From: Bacteroidota bacterium
Lineage (GTDB): Bacteria; Bacteroidota; Bacteroidia; Chitinophagales; Chitinophagaceae
Assembly (NCBI GenBank): GCA_016868775.1
Contig: VGFT01000006.1
Span: 62,001-126,000 of the forward strand
DNA: 64,000 nucleotides
Direction of reading: 5' to 3'
Position numbers and translations under genes: made by a program. Positions 8,556 to 17,188 of the stretch are shown here, in pieces; within the stretch, counting starts at the first letter, position 1; each line of letters opens with the position of its first letter. The notes under the pieces were generated by a model, which saw only the letters and a list, made by a program, of their open reading frames with translations, was not told the DNA's origin and ran no database searches.

Positions 8556-11507
8556 ATGTCATTGAAAAAAATGCTTCAGGCGTGCCTGTTGTTTGTTGGC
8601 CTTCTGGCTACACAATGGGTATTCGCTCAGGACCGAACGATTTCCGGTAAGGTTCTGGATTCTCGTTCTGGAAATGGACTTTCGGGTGCCTCGGTAACCG
8701 CTTCTTCTTCGAAGCGCGGAACGCAAACCGATGCTTCCGGTTCTTTCAAGATCACGGTTACGGCTGCCGACAAATCCCTCTCCATCTCTTCCGTTGGATA
8801 TACCACCCAAGTGGTTTCCATCGAGGGAATGGATCAAGTACAGGTAACACTGGCTTCTGCTACGGGTGACCTGGGCGAGGTTGTTTTGGTTGGGTATGGT
8901 ACCGCGCGCATAAAAGACTTGACCGGTGCGGTAGTAACCGTCGGTGCCAAGGATTTTGCGAAAGGTCCCCTGACCTCTCCCGAGCAGCTCATCAATGGTA
9001 AAGTAGCCGGGGTGCAGATCACCGCTCCGAGTGGGGCGCCTGGTGCGGGCGGACGGATCCGTGTTCGCGGAACCTCTTCGCTTTCGGGCAGCAACGATCC
9101 GTTGATCATCATCGACGGAGTGCCCATTGATCAGCAAGGAGGAATTGCCGGATCGGCCAATCCTTTGAGCCTGATCAACCCCAATGACATTGAAACCTTC
9201 ACCGTTCTGAAAGATGCTTCGGCCACCGCCATCTACGGAAACCGTGCTACGAACGGAGTTATCCTGATCACTACCAAAAAGGGTAAGTCGGGCAAACTGA
9301 AAGTTGGTTTCTCTAATCAGAATTCCTACTCAGTGGTTGGAAATACTGTCGACGTGTTGACTGCCGATGAGTTCCGTGCCATGGTAAATGCCAAAGGAAA
9401 TGCCACCCAAAAAAGTTTGCTGGGAGCAGCCAACACCGTTTGGCAAGATCAGATCTATCAGGGAGCGATCATGAGCGACAATACCATTTCGCTGACTGGC
9501 GGACTGAGCAACCTTCCTTTTCGTCTCTCGATCGGTTACCTCAATCAGTCTGGTATCTTGAAAACGGACAAAATGAGTCGGGTAACCACCAGCTTGAACA
9601 TCAGCCCCAAATTCATGAATAACAACCTGAAGGTGGACTTCAACCTGAAGACCTCCATGTCGAAGAACAACTTCGCCAACCAGGGTGCGATCGGTGGAGC
9701 GGCGTTCTTTGATCCGACCCAAGTGAGCAACCGGACCGATAACCGTTTCGGTGGTTATTGGGAGTGGATGGCCAACAACAACCAGCCCGACGGACTGGCT
9801 CCCAAAAATCCCCTCGGGTTGCTGAACCTGCGCGACGATCAAAGCGATGTGTCTCGCTACATCACCAACCTGCAGTTAGATTACAACATCACACAAATAC
9901 CCGGTCTGCGGGCCAACCTGAATGTAGGATTGGATTATGCGAAAGGAGAAGGTACCGTGTTCATCCCGGATTCCGCTGCCATGACCTATATCCGCGGGGG
10001 TGTGAACAATCAATACGACAATACTAAGAACAACAAATTGTTGGACTTCTACCTGAACTATACGCGCGATATCCAGGCCCTGAAAGGTCGCTTGGAAGTA
10101 ATGACGGGTTATGGTTACCAGGATTTCATGCGCAAGGCCACGAACTATCCTGACAATCGTGCCAACGGATCGGTGTTCGCGCCGGCGGCTCCCTTCCCCT
10201 TCGAGACCCAGAATACATTGGTCTCTTTCTATGGCCGTACCAACCTTTCCATCAACGGAAAATATTTGCTGACTGCAACACTTCGTCGCGATGGTTCTTC
10301 TCGTTTCAGTCCCGAGCAACGCTGGGGCATCTTCCCCTCTGCTGCCTTTGCTTGGAACTTGTCGGAAGAGTCTTTCCTGAAGAACAGCAAGGTTTTCTCG
10401 AACCTGAAACTCCGCCTGGGTTATGGTACCACCGGACAGCAAGAGATTGGAAACGATTATGCGTACATCGCCAATTACACCTTGGGTACGCAGACCGCTC
10501 AATACCAGTTCGGCAATACTTTCTACCCGGTTCAACGTCCGGTTGGTTACGATGCCAACATCAAGTGGGAGACCACCACTACGTATAATGCCGGTATTGA
10601 TTTTGCCATCGGGAAAGGCCGGGTGACCGGTAGCTTAGATTATTATTTCAAGGATACCCGCGACCTGCTCAGCTTCATCGATGTGCCCGCCGGTACCAAC
10701 TTCACCAACCGCATCTTCACCAACGTAGGAGATATGACCAACCGCGGGGTGGAATTGCAGATCAACACCAACCTGGTCAACAATAAGAAGTTCCACTGGG
10801 ATTTTGGATTTAACTTAACCTATAATACCAACGAGATCGCCAAGCTGACCAAGTTCGATGATCCCACGTTCATCGGGGTTGCGACCGGTGGTATCTCCGG
10901 TGGTGTAGGTAATACCATTCAGATCCATACGGTAGGCTACCGTCCTTCTTCTTTCTTCGTGCTTCAGCAAGTGTACAACGGAGATGGCAAGCCGGTAGAG
11001 GGTTTGTATGTTGACCGCAACAAAGATGGTCTGATCAACAACTTGGATTACTATCGTTATCAGTCGCCCGAGCCCAACTGGATCATCGGTGCTACCACTT
11101 CTGCTTCTTACGGAAAATGGAGTGCTTCTACCGTGCTTCGTGCCAACATCGGAAACTACATGTATAACAATGTGTTCTCCGGCAATGGTACGTTCCAGCC
11201 CAGCTCGCTGCGTTATCTGAGCAACGTGCACCGTAACTTCTTGTCGACCGAGTTTATGGTTCCCCAATATTTCTCTGATTACTATGTTGACAATGCTTCC
11301 TTCCTCCGCATGGATAACTTTACCCTCGGATACGATTTCGGAAGCGCGATCAAGGGCATCAACAGCCTGCGTGCCAACTTCAGTGTGCAGAATGCCTTTG
11401 TGGTTACCAAGTATCAGGGACTGGATCCCGAGATCGCCGGTGGCATCGATAACAACTTTTATCCCCGCCCCCGCATTTTCACGCTGGGCTTCAACGTAGA
11501 ATTTTAA
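8556..11507 (+). CDS. susC: SusC/RagA-family TonB-dependent outer-membrane transporter
   Basis: This is the outer-membrane channel that imports oligosaccharides captured by its SusD partner, powered by TonB. It has 983 residues, normal for the family. The signal peptide is MSLKKMLQACLLFVGLLA through WVFAQ. A CarboxypepD-regulatory-like domain (TISGKVLDSRSGNGLSGASV) follows, then the plug with the SusC signatures DPLIIIDGVPI and LKDASATAIYGNRATNGV, then the 22-strand barrel to the C-terminus. No sigma/anti-sigma pair and no N-terminal STN domain are present, so control is probably through the Nudix regulator. susD follows after 26 bases in the same operon. Confidence 0.96.
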   Translation: MSLKKMLQACLLFVGLLATQWVFAQDRTISGKVLDSRSGNGLSGASVTASSSKRGTQTDASGSFKITVTAADKSLSISSVGYTTQVVSIEGMDQVQVTLASATGDLGEVVLVGYGTARIKDLTGAVVTVGAKDFAKGPLTSPEQLINGKVAGVQITAPSGAPGAGGRIRVRGTSSLSGSNDPLIIIDGVPIDQQGGIAGSANPLSLINPNDIETFTVLKDASATAIYGNRATNGVILITTKKGKSGKLKVGFSNQNSYSVVGNTVDVLTADEFRAMVNAKGNATQKSLLGAANTVWQDQIYQGAIMSDNTISLTGGLSNLPFRLSIGYLNQSGILKTDKMSRVTTSLNISPKFMNNNLKVDFNLKTSMSKNNFANQGAIGGAAFFDPTQVSNRTDNRFGGYWEWMANNNQPDGLAPKNPLGLLNLRDDQSDVSRYITNLQLDYNITQIPGLRANLNVGLDYAKGEGTVFIPDSAAMTYIRGGVNNQYDNTKNNKLLDFYLNYTRDIQALKGRLEVMTGYGYQDFMRKATNYPDNRANGSVFAPAAPFPFETQNTLVSFYGRTNLSINGKYLLTATLRRDGSSRFSPEQRWGIFPSAAFAWNLSEESFLKNSKVFSNLKLRLGYGTTGQQEIGNDYAYIANYTLGTQTAQYQFGNTFYPVQRPVGYDANIKWETTTTYNAGIDFAIGKGRVTGSLDYYFKDTRDLLSFIDVPAGTNFTNRIFTNVGDMTNRGVELQINTNLVNNKKFHWDFGFNLTYNTNEIAKLTKFDDPTFIGVATGGISGGVGNTIQIHTVGYRPSSFFVLQQVYNGDGKPVEGLYVDRNKDGLINNLDYYRYQSPEPNWIIGATTSASYGKWSASTVLRANIGNYMYNNVFSGNGTFQPSSLRYLSNVHRNFLSTEFMVPQYFSDYYVDNASFLRMDNFTLGYDFGSAIKGINSLRANFSVQNAFVVTKYQGLDPEIAGGIDNNFYPRPRIFTLGFNVEF

Positions 11508-11533
11508 TCTGAAAAACCAACAAACGAAATCAT

Positions 11534-13117
11534 ATGCGTAATACATTCAAATGGTTGGGGCTTCTGTTGATCACGGCAGTGACCTTCACAGCCTGTACTA
11601 AAGACCTGGACCGCAAGCCGAAGTACGGCAACACTGCGGCCTCCCTGTATGTCAATCAGGATGGATATCGTTCCGTGTTGGCGAAGTTGTATGGTGGCCT
11701 GGCGCTCACCGGTAACAGCGGACCTGACGGACAAGGCGACATTGCCGGAATCGATGAAGGATTCTCCAGTTATATCCGCCAGTATTGGTCGGCTCAGGAG
11801 CTGACCACCGACGAAGCGGTGATCGGCTGGAACGACGCCACCATCAAAGATTTCCATAATCTTTCCTGGAGCCCGGCGGACGTGTTCATCCGTGCCCTCT
11901 ACAGCCGGATCTATTTCCAGATCACCCTGTCCAACGAGTTCATTCGAGAAAGCGCTCCTGCCAAGTTAGCTGAGCGCAATATCTCCGGGGCCGATGCTAC
12001 TGAGATCGGATACATGAATGCCGAGGCTCGCTTCCTGCGTGCCCTCAGCTATTATCATGCGTTGGATCTTTTCGGAAACGTTCCGTTCGTGACCGAACAG
12101 GATAATGTGGGTGCTTTCCTTCCGACCCAGATCAGCCGTGCCAACCTCTTTAAGTACATCGAAGACGAGTTGAAGGCCATCGAAACGCAACTGAAAGATC
12201 CTCGCACCAATTCTTATGGCCGTGCCGACAAGGCTGCTGCCTGGGCGTTGCTCAGCCGTCTGTACCTGAATGCGGAGGTGTACTCCGGTCAGGCCCGTTA
12301 TGGCGATTGCATCACTTATTGCAATAAAGTAATTGCGGTAACTGGATACACGCTTGCCGGTAACTACCGCAACCTCTTCTTGGCGGATAACAACACCACC
12401 GGCGCCGGCGAATTCATTTTCGCTGTCAACTTTGATGGTAATAAGACCCGCACTTGGGGCGGTACTACCTTCCTATGCCACGCGCCTGTGGGAGGTTCCA
12501 TGCAAGCGTCTGACCACGGACTGGATTTCGGATGGGGCGGTATCCGCACCACGAAGGAGTTCGTTGCCAAATTACCGGATGCACTCGATAGCCGTCGTAA
12601 TTTCTATACCAGCGGACAAAACTTGGAGATCAACGATATCTCTGAATTCTCCAATGGTTTTGCGGTAATCAAATTCCGCAATAAGACTTCTTCCGGCGCC
12701 AATGGTTCGAACCCTACTTGGGTTGACACGGATTTCCCGATGTTCCGCTTGGCTGAGATCTACCTGAATTATGCGGAGGCAACGGCTCGCGGCGGTACCG
12801 GAGGCAACACCACCAACGCATTGAATTATATCAACGCGCTGCGCACCCGCGCGTATGGAAATGCTACCGGAAACATCACGTTGGCTCAAATGACCGTTCC
12901 TTTCTTGTTGGATGAGCGTGCCCGTGAATTGTATTGGGAAGGTGTTCGTCGCACGGACCTGATCCGCTACGGACAGTTTACCGAGGGATCCTACCTTTGG
13001 GCTTGGAAAGGGGGTGTTCAAGCAGGTCGTTCTGTGGCAAACACGCGCAAGTTGTTCCCCATTCCTTCGGCCGATCTGGTTGCCAATCCCAACCTTGTTC
13101 AAAACCCAGGTTATTAA
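11534..13117 (+). CDS. susD: SusD/RagB-family nutrient-binding outer-membrane lipoprotein
   Basis: This is the surface lipoprotein that caps the SusC barrel and binds glycans. The N-terminus MRNTFKWLGLLLITAVTFTAC ends in a lipobox cysteine followed by TKDLDRKP. The protein is 527 residues and all-helical, with TPR-like segments (NAEARFLRALSYYHALDLFG, a hallmark of SusD) and the C-terminal pattern DERARELYWEGVRRTDLIRY ending in PIPSADLVANPNLVQNPGY. It lies between susC and the susE-like gene with short gaps, so the three are almost surely cotranscribed. The nearby amylase points to alpha-glucan, but SusD sequence alone does not give specificity. Confidence 0.96.
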   Translation: MRNTFKWLGLLLITAVTFTACTKDLDRKPKYGNTAASLYVNQDGYRSVLAKLYGGLALTGNSGPDGQGDIAGIDEGFSSYIRQYWSAQELTTDEAVIGWNDATIKDFHNLSWSPADVFIRALYSRIYFQITLSNEFIRESAPAKLAERNISGADATEIGYMNAEARFLRALSYYHALDLFGNVPFVTEQDNVGAFLPTQISRANLFKYIEDELKAIETQLKDPRTNSYGRADKAAAWALLSRLYLNAEVYSGQARYGDCITYCNKVIAVTGYTLAGNYRNLFLADNNTTGAGEFIFAVNFDGNKTRTWGGTTFLCHAPVGGSMQASDHGLDFGWGGIRTTKEFVAKLPDALDSRRNFYTSGQNLEINDISEFSNGFAVIKFRNKTSSGANGSNPTWVDTDFPMFRLAEIYLNYAEATARGGTGGNTTNALNYINALRTRAYGNATGNITLAQMTVPFLLDERARELYWEGVRRTDLIRYGQFTEGSYLWAWKGGVQAGRSVANTRKLFPIPSADLVANPNLVQNPGY

Positions 13118-13147
13118 TAGCTCTCGTCAACCCGCAATACTGCAAAC

Positions 13148-14218
13148 ATGAAAAACATTCAAAAACTCACCTGGCTGCTGATCGGCGGAGCCCTGCTCAC
13201 CCTCAGTGCCTGTACAAAAGAAGAGACCCGTGCCGTGCTAGCGCCTGCTGCTGGTCTGACCTTGTCCGCCACCGCTTCTACGCTGGTGCTGGCACAGGCC
13301 AATCAGGATAACAATGCTGTGTCTTTTAGCTGGACCAAAGCCAACTTCGGTTTTGATGCCGGTATTAATTACACGCTGGAGATCTGCCGCGGCGGAACCA
13401 ATTTCGCGACGGCCAGTTCTACCACCATTAACATGAATACCCTGCTGGCAAAGACCTTCACCGTGAAGGATTTCAATGCTAAAATGCAGGACATCATTCC
13501 CAACGGAGTAGCCTCTCAGGTTCAGGCCCGCGTGAAAGCCGGCGTTGGCTCTAACGTGGCCCCCATCTATTCCAATGTGTTGAGCATGACCGTTACGGCT
13601 TACCGTGATTTGGTGAACTACAGCTTCCCGCAAGCCCTGTTCATCGCCGGTAATTTCCAGGGATGGTCGCCCTCCACCGCCCCCAAAATCGTTGACAAAT
13701 TTGCCAGTGGCAGCACCGGCAGCAACTACGATGGATACATCAACTTCGGCAATGCCAGCCCTGAATTCAAAATGGTGAAGGGCGACAACTGGGGTGCAGG
13801 TGACTTCGGCAGCGCAGGCGGCAGTGCCCTCGGCAACGGTGGTCCCAACCTGACCCTCAGCCAAGGTGCCGGTGTATACCGTTTGCAAGCCAATACGGCC
13901 AACATGACCTGGTCGGCTACCAAGATCTCCACCTGGGGAATCATCGGAAGTGCTACCGCCGGTGGCTGGGGTGCCAGCACGGCCATGACGTACGATGCCA
14001 CTCAGAACATGTGGACCATCACCGCCAACCTGGTGCCCGGAGAAATGAAATTCCGCGCCAATAACGACTGGGGCATCAACTTCGGCGACAACAACCCCGC
14101 CGATGGAAAACCCGAGTATGGCGGAGATAATATTCCCGTAGCAACTGCCGGAAGCTATACGATCACACTCGATATCGGCATCGCCGGTAACTACGCGTAC
14201 AGCATCCGTCGGAACTAA
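13148..14218 (+). CDS. SusE/SusF-like outer-membrane glycan-binding lipoprotein
   Basis: The lipoprotein signal MKNIQKLTWLLIGGALLTLSAC is followed by a SusE-type N-terminal domain (LSATASTLVL ... NAVSFSWTKANFG, with the FSW pattern). Two C-terminal starch-binding-like modules come next: one starts near LFIAGNFQGWSPSTAPK, the second near WGIIGSATAGGWGASTAMTYD. Each carries the Trp residues typical of these folds. At 356 residues it matches SusE rather than the longer SusF. As the third gene of the susCDE set it should help hold polysaccharide at the cell surface. The operon ends at a strong hairpin 21 bases downstream. Confidence 0.88.
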   Translation: MKNIQKLTWLLIGGALLTLSACTKEETRAVLAPAAGLTLSATASTLVLAQANQDNNAVSFSWTKANFGFDAGINYTLEICRGGTNFATASSTTINMNTLLAKTFTVKDFNAKMQDIIPNGVASQVQARVKAGVGSNVAPIYSNVLSMTVTAYRDLVNYSFPQALFIAGNFQGWSPSTAPKIVDKFASGSTGSNYDGYINFGNASPEFKMVKGDNWGAGDFGSAGGSALGNGGPNLTLSQGAGVYRLQANTANMTWSATKISTWGIIGSATAGGWGASTAMTYDATQNMWTITANLVPGEMKFRANNDWGINFGDNNPADGKPEYGGDNIPVATAGSYTITLDIGIAGNYAYSIRRN

Positions 14219-14239
14219 TACCAAACTATCTAACGATGT

Positions 14240-14267
14240 AAAAGGCAGCCTGAAAGTGCTGCCTTTT
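14240..14267 (+). terminator. Rho-independent terminator of the susCDE operon
   Basis: A perfect 10-bp stem, AAAAGGCAGC with GCTGCCTTTT, closes an 8-base loop (CTGAAAGT). The T-run is part of the stem's 3' arm. It begins 21 bases after the stop of the susE-like gene. The A-run on the other side makes it potentially bidirectional. Confidence 0.88.
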
Positions 14268-14426
14268 GCGTTGAGCCCTTCTTCGGCGGGCGAGGGGTGA
14301 GCAATCGGGGATCGCTCCGTATTGTGGTATTGCCTTCTGCCCCGAGCTGAGCTAGGTTTACGGATTGCATGAAACAGAGAGGGATTAAAAAGTTGCCCGA
14401 TTGGACTACAATTAATAATTTTACCC

Positions 14427-14780
14427 TTGCGTAAGCGAACGATCTATTTCTACAAGGACTATTTCAGTGACTTTTATGATCAACTGTCGTGGAACGTTCA
14501 AAAGAAGATCCTTTGGACATTGGAGGTCGTAGAAACGCTTGACCGGATTCCGGAGATCTATTTTAAGCATTTGTCAACTACAGATGGACTTTATGAGATC
14601 TGTATTCAGGTTGGGGGAAATATCTATCGAATATTCTGTTTTTTTGATGATCATGCTCTTATCGTCGTTGGAAATGGATTCCAAAAGAAAACACAGAAGA
14701 CTCCGAGACAAGAAATTGATAAAGCCCTAGCGATCAAAAAACAATATCATGAAGAGAAAAAATCTGACCCGGCTAAGTGA
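14427..14780 (+). CDS. HigB/RelE-superfamily toxin (Gp49-like)
   Basis: This 117-residue protein resembles the Gp49/HigB-like mRNA-interferase toxins: a basic N-terminus, the helix NVQKKILWTLEVVETLDRIP, then the beta strands LYEICIQVGGNIYRIFCFFD and LIVVGNGFQKKTQKTPRQEI. The GFQKKT(Q)KTP stretch is a family hallmark. The start appears to be TTG 14427. A -7-like box, TAATTTTA, at 14416-14423 ends just three bases before it, which suggests an almost leaderless message. The downstream HTH gene overlaps by 32 bases, the usual toxin-first order of higBA. Activity has to be inferred from the family. Confidence 0.85.
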   Translation: MRKRTIYFYKDYFSDFYDQLSWNVQKKILWTLEVVETLDRIPEIYFKHLSTTDGLYEICIQVGGNIYRIFCFFDDHALIVVGNGFQKKTQKTPRQEIDKALAIKKQYHEEKKSDPAK

Positions 14781-15063
14781 TTTTGTTGATCTGAAAGTCG
14801 GTAAAAAAGGAACTAAAAAGCGTGATGCTTACGAACACGGGCTGCAAGCCTTTTCTCTCGGTGTCCTCATCCAACAGGCCCGACATGAAAAAGGACTTAC
14901 GCAAGAACAGATGGCTGAGCGAGCGGGCACCAATAAATCCTATATCTCTAAACTTGAAAAAGATTTGAAAGATGTCCGTTTTTCAACCTTGCAACGTATC
15001 ATTAAGGACGGACTGGGTGGGGAGTTGGAAATTGCGATAAGAGTTAAGGGGATGAGGGGATGA
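14749..15063 (+). CDS. XRE-family HTH antitoxin (HigA-like)
   Basis: This 104-residue protein has a helix-turn-helix of the XRE type: LIQQARHEKGLTQEQMAERA then GTNKSYISKLEKDLKDVRFS. A basic N-terminal extension (LKVGKKGTKKRDAYEHG) may contact the toxin. It overlaps the toxin gene by 32 bases in another frame, implying coupled translation. In this type II family the antitoxin neutralises the toxin and represses its own operon. No clear palindromic operator was found before the toxin gene. Confidence 0.87.
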   Translation: MKRKNLTRLSDFVDLKVGKKGTKKRDAYEHGLQAFSLGVLIQQARHEKGLTQEQMAERAGTNKSYISKLEKDLKDVRFSTLQRIIKDGLGGELEIAIRVKGMRG

Positions 15064-15104
15064 GCGTTTGTAGTTTTTTAGTTTTGAAGCATACCTTCAC
15101 GGGT

Positions 15105-16025
15105 ATGAGAGTTTTACTGGCTATCGTACAGGTTTTCCTGTTTTCCGTTCCGGTGTTGGGGCAGTTGCCCGTGCCGAGTGCGGGACGTATTGAGCGGATC
15201 GATTCGTTTCGGTCGAAATATGTTACGCCGCGAAATGTAGATGTGTGGTTGCCGGAAGGGTATGATCCTGCAAAAAAATATGCGGTGCTGTATATGCACG
15301 ACGGACAAATGCTGTTCGACAGCACCCTCACTTGGAACAAACAATGCTGGCAGGTCGATGAAACAATGACTGCACTAATCAAGGCAAAGAAGATTCCGAC
15401 TACCATCGTGGTGGGCATTTGGAACGGCGGCGTTACTCGTCACCCTGACTACTTCCCGCAAAAACCATTCGACGGATTGAGTCAGCCGGAAAAGGATAAG
15501 ATCAACAAAGACCTCCAAGAAAAAGGCCGTACCACAGAAATCTTTCAACCCCGCTCCGATAACTACCTGCGCTTTCTCGTAGAAGAATTAAAACCCTTGA
15601 TCGACAAACGATATTCAACCTACCAGGATGCCGAACATACTGCCATCGCCGGCAGCAGTATGGGCGGACTAATCTCTTTGTACGCCATCTGCGAATACCC
15701 GAATGTGTTTGGTCGAGCCGCCGGACTCAGCACCCATTGGCCGGGGATCTTCAGCGTCGATGGAAATCCGTTTATTCCCGCACATCTCACCTACCTGCAA
15801 AAAAATCTACCCGATTCCAAAACACATCGTATCTATTTGGATGGAGGCAATCAGGAACTGGACGCGCTCTATCCGCCACTGCTGATGAACGTTGAAAAGG
15901 TCTTGCGCGAAAAAGGATATGCCGATAAAAATGGCCGCGCGATCATTATTAAAGGAACCGGACACTCGGAACGGGCGTGGTCGAGCAGGCTGCACGAAAT
16001 CATCACCTACCTCCTTCTGAAGTAG
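15105..16025 (+). CDS. Secreted alpha/beta-hydrolase, putative esterase (esterase D/Fes-like)
   Basis: The start at 15105 gives the signal peptide MRVLLAIVQVFLFSVPVLGQ; upstream in-frame codons overlap the antitoxin stop and are unlikely. The mature protein fits the putative-esterase (esterase D/enterochelin esterase-like) fold. It shows VDVWLPEGYDPAKKYAVLYM at the N-terminal sheet, the nucleophile elbow AGSSMGG, a likely acid in LDGGNQELD and the catalytic His in GTGHSERAW. Members hydrolyse esters of sugars, siderophores or cell-wall decorations; nothing here decides among them. It sits just after a toxin-antitoxin pair but has its own signal peptide and no visible functional link to it. 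Confidence 0.82.
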   Translation: MRVLLAIVQVFLFSVPVLGQLPVPSAGRIERIDSFRSKYVTPRNVDVWLPEGYDPAKKYAVLYMHDGQMLFDSTLTWNKQCWQVDETMTALIKAKKIPTTIVVGIWNGGVTRHPDYFPQKPFDGLSQPEKDKINKDLQEKGRTTEIFQPRSDNYLRFLVEELKPLIDKRYSTYQDAEHTAIAGSSMGGLISLYAICEYPNVFGRAAGLSTHWPGIFSVDGNPFIPAHLTYLQKNLPDSKTHRIYLDGGNQELDALYPPLLMNVEKVLREKGYADKNGRAIIIKGTGHSERAWSSRLHEIITYLLLK

Positions 16026-16091
16026 TTTGGACAGTTTGGATAGTTCGTATGGGTCTGGGCTCAAACTCCCAAACTATCCAAACTGCCCAAA
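16023..16091. repeat. 9-bp-unit inverted repeat (AGTTTGGAY family), copy 1
   Basis: The left arm at 16023-16045 consists of 9-bp units AGTTTGGAC, AGTTTGGAT and AGTTCG. The right arm at about 16062-16091 is the reverse complement of the same units. Together they could form a long imperfect hairpin. The left arm begins on the stop codon of the esterase gene. Related copies occur at 26598, 30087 and 30778. Confidence 0.7.
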
Positions 16092-16116
16092 TTAGTCCCG
16101 CCGCAGGCGGGACTAA
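16092..16116. terminator. Perfect GC-rich palindrome, possible terminator
   Basis: TTAGTCCCGCC and GGCGGGACTAA form an 11-bp perfect stem around a GCA loop. It lies between the esterase gene and the ribosomal-protein operon. No long T-run follows on either strand, so termination is plausible but not shown. Confidence 0.5.
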
Positions 16117-16234
16117 AACTGCGAGTCAAAAATTTCATTATAAATCAGTCAGTTACAAAGGTGCGATCCAAAAAAGATCCAACATTCCCGTTCCGCCCGG
16201 TTGTTTTTGACTAGCTTCACGCTCCCTTTTCACC

Positions 16235-16254
16235 GTGGCCGGGATAGCGGCCGC
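16235..16254 (+). promoter_or_regulatory. Stem-loop in the rplM leader
   Basis: A 7-bp GC-rich stem (GTGGCCG with CGGCCGC, one T-G pair) with the loop GGATAG ends 14 bases before the rplM ATG. The position, directly upstream of an L13-S9 operon, suits an autoregulatory ribosomal-protein leader where a protein of the operon binds its own mRNA. Assignment to a known leader family was not possible from sequence alone. Confidence 0.4.
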
Positions 16255-16268
16255 ACAAATAAAACATC

Positions 16269-16712
16269 ATGAGCAAACTGCATTTCACTACGAAGCATGC
16301 GAACGAGGCTACCGTGAAGCGCAACTGGTATGTTGTGGACGGTACTAATCAAACCGTTGGACGCATGTGTGCCCGTATCGCAGCCATTCTGCGCGGGAAG
16401 AACAAAGCCTGTTACACACCGCACGTCGACACCGGTGATTTCATCATTGTGATCAATGCCGAGAAAGTTGTATTGACCGGCAATAAGATGGATCAGAAGG
16501 TCTATGATCACTACACGGGTTATCCGGGCGGACGAAAAGAAGAATCTGCCGCAAACCTCATTAAGCGTCGACCGGAAGTATTGATCGAGCGCGCCGTAAA
16601 AGGCATGCTCCCCAAAAACCGCATGGGTCGCAAAATGTACAAGAAACTTTTTGTATACGCCGGGGCCGAGCATCCGCATGGCGCCCAGCAACCGAAAGAA
16701 CTTAAATTCTAA
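16269..16712 (+). CDS. rplM: 50S ribosomal protein L13
   Basis: L13 is an early-assembling protein of the large ribosomal subunit. The 147-residue sequence has the family features [38 protein letters not shown], the GYPGGRKEE segment and [15 protein letters not shown]. It is followed by rpsI, the conserved L13-S9 pair, and then by rpsB and tsf. The A-rich stretch just before the ATG has no Shine-Dalgarno motif, as is usual in Bacteroidota. Confidence 0.98.
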   Translation: MSKLHFTTKHANEATVKRNWYVVDGTNQTVGRMCARIAAILRGKNKACYTPHVDTGDFIIVINAEKVVLTGNKMDQKVYDHYTGYPGGRKEESAANLIKRRPEVLIERAVKGMLPKNRMGRKMYKKLFVYAGAEHPHGAQQPKELKF

Positions 16713-16732
16713 TCATCCTCCAGCCAACTAAA

Positions 16733-16747
16733 TCCCCCCAAGGGGGA
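16733..16747 (+). other. Small hairpin between rplM and rpsI
   Basis: TCCCCC and GGGGGA form a 6-bp GC-rich stem with the loop CAA in the 50-base gap. No T-run follows. It may be an RNA processing or attenuation element between cotranscribed genes; the role is not shown. Confidence 0.4.
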
Positions 16748-16762
16748 CTTAAAATCAAATAA

Positions 16763-17152
16763 ATGGAAAAGCAAAAAAATAGCGTCGGCCGTCGGAAAGA
16801 AGCGGTCACCCGTGTATTCGTTACCAAGGGTAACGGAACCATCCTGGTCAACGACAAGGATTACAAAGTGTATTTCCCCCTCGTATACCTCCAAAATCAG
16901 GTAGAGCGTCCGATGAAAACGGTCGATATGCTCGACAAACTCGACGTGAAGATCAACGCTAACGGTGGGGGCGTGAAAGGTCAAGCCGAAGCGGCCATGT
17001 TGGGCATTGCCCGGGTGTTGGTGGACATGAACCCGGAACTGCGTCCGGCTCTCAAGGCCGCCGGATTACTCAAGCGCGATCCCCGTTCGGTGGAGCGTAA
17101 GAAATTCGGACACAAGAAAGCCCGTCGCAGCTACCAATTCTCTAAGCGTTAA
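16763..17152 (+). CDS. rpsI: 30S ribosomal protein S9
   Basis: S9 sits in the small-subunit head, and its C-terminal tail reaches the P-site tRNA. The 129-residue protein starts NSVGRRKEAVTRVFVTKGNG, has the GGGVKGQAEAAMLGIARVL core and ends in the basic tail RKKFGHKKARRSYQFSKR, whose last Lys-Arg is the conserved tRNA-contacting end. It follows rplM and precedes rpsB in one operon. Confidence 0.98.
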   Translation: MEKQKNSVGRRKEAVTRVFVTKGNGTILVNDKDYKVYFPLVYLQNQVERPMKTVDMLDKLDVKINANGGGVKGQAEAAMLGIARVLVDMNPELRPALKAAGLLKRDPRSVERKKFGHKKARRSYQFSKR

Positions 17153-17188
17153 TCGAATTCATCTACAAAACACGATCATACATACTAC

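Noticed and set aside
13238-14224. A 328-codon open frame antisense to the susE-like gene
   Set aside because: Its sequence is low-complexity and lacks family features, while the sense strand has a lipobox and SusE domains within an operon. It is a by-product of codon bias.
14427-15063. Phage or integrative element carrying the toxin-antitoxin pair
   Set aside because: No integrase, attachment-site repeats, tRNA or transposase was found on either side; the pair is flanked by ordinary chromosomal genes.
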